Source of the DNA: Rostratula benghalensis
Lineage: Eukaryota > Chordata > Aves > Charadriiformes > Rostratulidae
NCBI GenBank assembly: GCA_013399305.1
Contig: VXAI01000157.1
Span: forward strand, 1,849,915-1,913,914
Direction: 5' to 3'
DNA: 64,000 bases
Shown: positions 58,784-64,000 of the stretch, one piece after another
Position numbering within the stretch: position 1 is the first letter of the stretch
Layout: each line of letters starts with the position of its first letter
Program-made: the position numbers and the translations under genes
The notes under the pieces: generated by a model
Databases searched by the model: none
Told to the model about the DNA's origin: nothing
What the model saw: only the letters and a program-made list of their open reading frames with translations

Positions 58784-61486
58784 ACTTTGTGTGATACCCA
58801 CAAAGCAGCAGGTTTTTGGTCAATGATAAATACTCCAAACACAAAGTGTTGAGCGACTCCCTTGGTGGTGATGATTTCAACTGAGAGCTCAACATCTAGT
58901 TGGACTTCACCCAAAAATTGCTAAAATTTCAACAGTGTTGAACCACTTCAGTATCCCACTAGCTTTTAACCAGTTCCTCCTGAGATTCCCCTGCGAAGTT
59001 ATGTCTATAACTTTCTAAAACAAAATGTTAACATTCTTTCTTCCTCTTTCTAATAGTTATAGAGAAAAGCTCTAGTTCATAGTCTGTTCATCAATCAGCA
59101 CTCTCAGTCTGACTATTCAAGAGCAGTAAAATACGTCTCATGCTTCTTTGCTCTGCCTAGCAGATCAAGGAGCACAGGCTAAACGCTGGGTCTAGTCCAA
59201 AACAGACAGGGAACTGTCACCCAAGGAGGCTGGTACTGTATATTCTCCCCTAGAGATGGCGGTTAATCTGATCTTGCTATTAAAAACACTGTTCTTTTTA
59301 AGTTTACTAAGAGGTATTGTAAGGGAGATTTATATAACACAAAAGGCTTTGCCACCTCTAGATTAGTTAGAACATTCAAGAGAGAAAGCTCTTATCCCTT
59401 GGGAGCACTTCAGAGTAGTGATAATTTGAAAATATTTATGAAGACAAATTATTCCCTGCTAAGCCTTTGTTTAAAATTCAGGCATGATCTATTCTGAATT
59501 GTTTTCAGTTCATCAAGATTTTTGGCAAATTGGAGAAGAAATATCTAGTTATTATCAACACCATATAGCAATGGAGAACACTCTAAATTATTATTGGTCT
59601 TTGCACACTAAGGATTTAGAGGCATAAGAAAAAGGGTAAGTTTGTTCATAAGTTACTTAAGGAATTAATAGTGTAAATCAGGGAAGACAACTAGAGTTCT
59701 CTCCTAGTAAATGATCAGCAGAGAAAATAATGAAATTATACATTACTTAAAAGAAGGAAGTTTCTGGAAGCTGGACAATCCGCACCAGGACTGTGACTTA
59801 CAAGTATGAAAAGGATACTGTGAAGGGAAGTTAAAAATAAATCAAAGAAAAGATCACAAGCCACCATACTTGTGAGTCTCCCTACAAAAATAGTGTCTCA
59901 TTCCCAGTTACATTTTAAAAGTCACAGAAGCCCTTCTCGTGGCCTGGAATTAGAAACAGTTTGCAAGAAAGGATGTACATCAACTAGTAAAAGTTAGTGC
60001 AGAAAAAAGTTTGAACGGGTCAACAATGACAGAACACCCACTAATGGCAGGGAGTCACACCACAGATCCCTGAAGGACTTTCTCAGACTGTCTGAGATAT
60101 GGTGCTCAACTGTGTAACAGGTGTTATTCTTAACACTGTGAGCAGCATGACCTTCCTGATGATGTGACACTTTGTAAAATGAAAACAGAGGTTGCATGGA
60201 GAGGACAGAGCTGAGGAACTGAGCACATGCTGGGGGTTGTGTTTTTCTGTGAAGTCACACGGTAGTGAGCCTGTATGTTTTTACAGTCTAGGAAAAAATA
60301 TTATCTGAGGCTTCATGTTAAACTTGTTGCATGAAAGAACCATTTGCATAAATATATCAAAGGTAAAAACAGTGTGCTGGAACTTCTTAAAGCCTGACAG
60401 CACAACAAGCGGCATCTTGCATCTTTTTCACTTGAGCGGGATGCAGTGAATGCTGAACCTGGTTTTAGCAAGTGGCATCCACTCCTGAAAGTCTACAATT
60501 CATTGCAAACCTACCAATGTGGTTTTGAATCCTTCTGGAAAACTAGCACACATACATTTTCCTTTGAGGTACCAATAATGGGTTGTTTCTTTAATGTCCG
60601 CCAGCCTCACATTTTCAGTATATAAAATTCATCAGCAGTGCTGCGTGAATATCAGGGGAAATGTAAGAACATAAATGACACTGCCAATTAATTACTGCAA
60701 ATAAACATATTCACTGTTTCTGTTAGCAGTCAGAAAAGTTCTATATTCTTCTCATATATTCATATTATTGAGATCATATTTATACATATTTATTATTCAG
60801 AAGACTAGGGAAGTGGAAAGCTTTTTACAAAAGTGTAATCTTAAAGTTTAAATACTATACCTTGAGGAGCATCCAATATGCAACTATAAAAATCTTAGAA
60901 ATCTTTTTTATAGGATTGAACAGTTTTGGGTTTGCTATTGAGATAGTTACACTGCTAGTGATTGGGTCTGATTGCAGCTGATACACAGTACATGAAACAT
61001 TAGCCTAGAACAGATGTTTGTCAGACAGAAGTATCAGGTTTAGGCAGATGACTCAGGAGATTTTCATAACACACCTCTGGTCTGGCATGATTTGCTGTTG
61101 TTTGATATAACAATTTTAAACCTGAAGCTTCCAGAATGCAATTTCGTTGTGTGTATGCTTATGCTATGTGCAAAATTTACTCTTTAAATCATCTTTCTTA
61201 TATAAGTGAAGCTTTCCTTCATCCACAAAATCCCTCCTGTCTCTATCGTGTTTACTGCACAGTTCCATTCGTGTCTAACATCTCCCTCTGCTCTCCTATA
61301 AAACTGCATGTTTGAGTAAACCGATGGCAGAAACCAAGTTTCTTTGTGAGCTGGACTGTAACTGAAATGAACATTTATTCCAGAACAATGATATGAAAAA
61401 AACTATTTCTATAATAAAAAGTTCTTTATTACAGCTCCATGGTTGGTTGAATTAATAAAAGTAGAAAAGTCTTTACATTTTAAAAA

Positions 61487-61506
61487 CAAACAAACAAACA
61501 AACAAA
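61487..61506 (+). repeat. (CAAA)5 microsatellite
   Basis: Five CAAA units inside an A-rich patch. Confidence 0.8.
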
Positions 61507-62767
61507 AAACCTGAAATGCTACTGGTAAGTAAATTAGAAAAAAAAATAGCCATTATAATTTAATTTATATTCATCCTTCACCTTAACACAGTCCATTTGA
61601 CATATGTTACCACAAAAAGGTGAGTCATAACAATATGAAAAAGTATATTACACTAATTAAAAAACCCCCTAAACTCTCTCTTTGATAAAATAATCTGTGT
61701 TTTTAATCATCAGTCTCAGGAAAAGATACTTATGCTTATGTATACTTTAAAAAAACTTATTTACATAGAAACACAATTACATCTGGAGTAAGATAAATAA
61801 CGACAGAGGGATATATAAAGGCAAAGACATGCAGTCATATAACTGGTTTTGAGTTCTTTGCTAACATTTACTTATCTATTACACAGCTATTTTCTTTCTT
61901 TAATTTGTTATTTACCCCAAAATTAATGAATCTCATGTGAATGTGTCTATTATTTCCTCACAAAATTAAGATCGAAAATTTTCTTTCATCTGCATTTCTG
62001 CTTTTTAAGCAGTGCAAAGAGCAGTTACTAAAGAAAGTAGCATCTCTTCCTTCATCCTCTTTCCTCATGTCCTTATCTGCCCAATGCAATTCACCTTTCG
62101 TAACTTCTCCTACCAGAAGAACTTGATTCTGAGTAGAGGCTGGGACATCCTGGCCACTTTCTCCCTCTAATCCCAAATCAAATGACATAGGAGACAATCA
62201 CCTTCATGAACAGTAGCTATGCTTCTAAAAACAGATGAACAGTTCTAATCTGATATTTTTCACCAAATATTTTAGAAATTTGTTCTTAAACCAGGCTAAT
62301 TTTGGGACTCCTAGGTAACTTAAGAGTAAACAAAATTGACAAAAATAATAAAAAGAAAATAGATGTAAAATTTCTTCTTTAAGTTGTCCTTGAAGTTTAC
62401 CATTACTCTTGTAGAAATGTATTTTTAATCATATTTTTTCAACTTCAGAGGTTGTTTTTGAAGTACTTTGTCTGAGTAAGCATTTCAGATGCTATCTTTA
62501 AAATAACTATATGTGATAAAACTGTGTTTGTAGCTGAAGAGTTCTTTGAAAAAAATCCATGCTGTGAGGCACAGCTGCAAAGGAAATTTCAAAAGATTTC
62601 TACAATAGCATAATCAGTATTTAAAATTACCAAAAAAAAGACACAATTTTTTCTGTACCTTGGTAAAGAAAAATAGTACTACATTATTTCTGTCGACTAA
62701 AGTGAGTACTCAGATTAAAACGCACAAGCTTTTTTTTTTTATTTACTCCAATGTAAATTTCCAATTA

Positions 62768-63060
62768 AGAGAAACTTGTCCCTTAGTGACAGGACGAGGG
62801 GCAGGGGGTCTAAACTGAAGAAGAGCAGATTTAGGTTGCCTATTAGGAATAAGTTCTTTACAATGAGGGTAGTGGAGCACTGGAACAGGTTGCCCAGGGA
62901 GGTGGTCGAGGCCCCTTCCCCGGAGATCTTCAAGGTGAGGCTCGATGAGGCCCTGGTCTCGTTGGGGGTGTCCCTGCTGACTGTGGGGAGGTCGGACCAG
63001 ATGACCTTTGAATGTTCTATCCAGCCCAGATTGTTCTACGATTCTATAATTCTATGAAAC
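62768..63060 (+). mobile_element. CR1 LINE 3' end with open C-terminal frame
   Basis: The plus-strand frame from 62776 is open through the conserved ORF2 C-terminus: '[19 protein letters not shown]', '[20 protein letters not shown]', '[15 protein letters not shown]'. It then reads through the 3' region. The tail ends in recognisable ATTCTATG-like units near 63030-63056. The lack of stops and the clear tail suggest this is among the younger CR1s here. Only about 290 bases were inserted. Confidence 0.92.
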
Positions 63061-64000
63061 CATGTAAAACTTGTTTTCTTAGTAGATCTCTGCACAAACA
63101 ATAATTAGCAAGTCTGCTTCTGTTAGAATAAATCATGATATTTTCCTGAGAGAGAAAGACATAAGGAACACAGGTATGTTTTGTTTTTATTAGGTTTTTA
63201 TAACGCCTGCATCTTTAGAATTTGTTTTCCACTTTGTGAGCTAGGATTCTTTAATACTGTAAAATAACTGATACATTCTATTGTAATGCATCATAAAACT
63301 GGAGTGCAGAGTCATTCCTGTCATAAGAGAAGAGTGAAAGAAATCTCATTAAACACACCAGAAATTTAGCAATAAGTTTAAAGAAGCTAGAATTGCTTTA
63401 GTCAACACATTTGTAGCCTAAATTAGGAGACACTTGCTATGGATAATAAACTCTTTATAACATTGTTATCTGCTCCCAGCTATTGCTATGATCTACTGAG
63501 ATCACCAAAAACATTCTAGCACTATTTCCTAGAGGTAGATAGCTTTATGAAATTTCTTTCTTTATCAGCATGCTCTGAGAATGTCCACTGTGTTCTTGGT
63601 TTCATGGGTAGGTTTCCATGAACATACATTTCCAATTAAAAGAATAACTAAAATGCAATTTTAAAAATAAGAAATTCTGTAAGGTGAAAAAAACAGTAAT
63701 TATTTGAGCATATATTTTTCATATTATATTTTGTACTGGCCTATTTCTTAAACTAACATTTATGACTGTAAAATGCTATTTATTGCAATTCACTAACTAA
63801 ATTGTAGCTGTTGTACTACTGAATATGCTGAATTATTGAACTGTTTTATGGAAGGAGAGTTAATGAGGCATTTCTAATTCACATAGAAGTTAGAGGATTT
63901 TTTTTTTTTTAATTAATAAGTAATATTTGGTTCCAAGACTTATATATATTTCACCACAGAAGTAAATGAATAAATAGTCCCATTTGACATTTTGTATAAT
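63061..64000. other. Single-copy AT-rich DNA, no gene seen
   Basis: About 940 bases with no open frame of note. A T-run occurs near 63899-63910. Confidence 0.55.

Larger units (their letters stand above)
57031..62767. other. Single-copy DNA, no gene seen; possible conserved element near 60.65 kb
   Basis: No transposon or exon recognised. The longest frame, 113 codons at 58096-58437, has no known domain. Small repeats at 57492, 58752 and 61487 are listed separately. Confidence 0.5.

Overview
The window reads as ordinary non-coding DNA from a bird genome. It is AT-rich and poor in open reading frames. It carries about ten remnants of CR1 LINEs, most cut off at the 5' end and ending in the family's 3' hairpin and ATTCTATG-type tail. 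It also has one LTR-like block resembling avian ERVL solo LTRs, and one assembly gap inside a pentanucleotide array. The CR1 3' ends (the 'ttggaagggacc...ccagtccaa' block and its reverse complement) are the main basis for calling it avian. Species cannot be read from the sequence.

Layout: 1-1005 begins with unique DNA, then three stacked minus-strand CR1 3' ends. 1006-22034 is mostly single-copy AT-rich DNA with a CR1 scrap at 5.9 kb and A-rich or GT-rich low-complexity tracts near 15.4 and 16.2 kb. 22.0-31.5 kb is the most structured part. It has a CR1 tail expanded into (TATTC)n, a perfect (AGAGG)22 array, a perfect 14-bp-arm palindrome, a 2.1-kb CR1 with a decayed ORF2 and its own (ATTCT)n tail, and a CCTTG/CCTTT/CCCTT array broken by a 119-base gap. 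31.5-39.2 kb is single-copy. 39.2-40.7 kb has a CR1 and the putative LTR. 40.7-49.0 kb is single-copy. 49.0-49.9 kb has a minus-strand CR1 with the longest TE-derived frame here. 55.2-57.0 and 62.8-63.1 kb hold three more CR1 3' ends.

I found no host protein-coding gene, exon, tRNA, rRNA or recognisable microRNA. All longer open frames are CR1 ORF2 fragments, microsatellite translations, or frames of a length expected by chance in 64 kb. The window is therefore best read as an intergenic region or a large intron. A few stretches look like conserved non-coding elements (homeodomain, POU or FOX-type core motifs in dense, non-repetitive sequence), but only an alignment can show that. I see no novel multi-gene system. 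The most notable items are the perfect palindrome at 25.7 kb, the cluster of four pentanucleotide arrays, the nested CR1 flanked by a ~61-bp direct repeat, and a 33-bp dispersed repeat pair at 56.3/57.5 kb.
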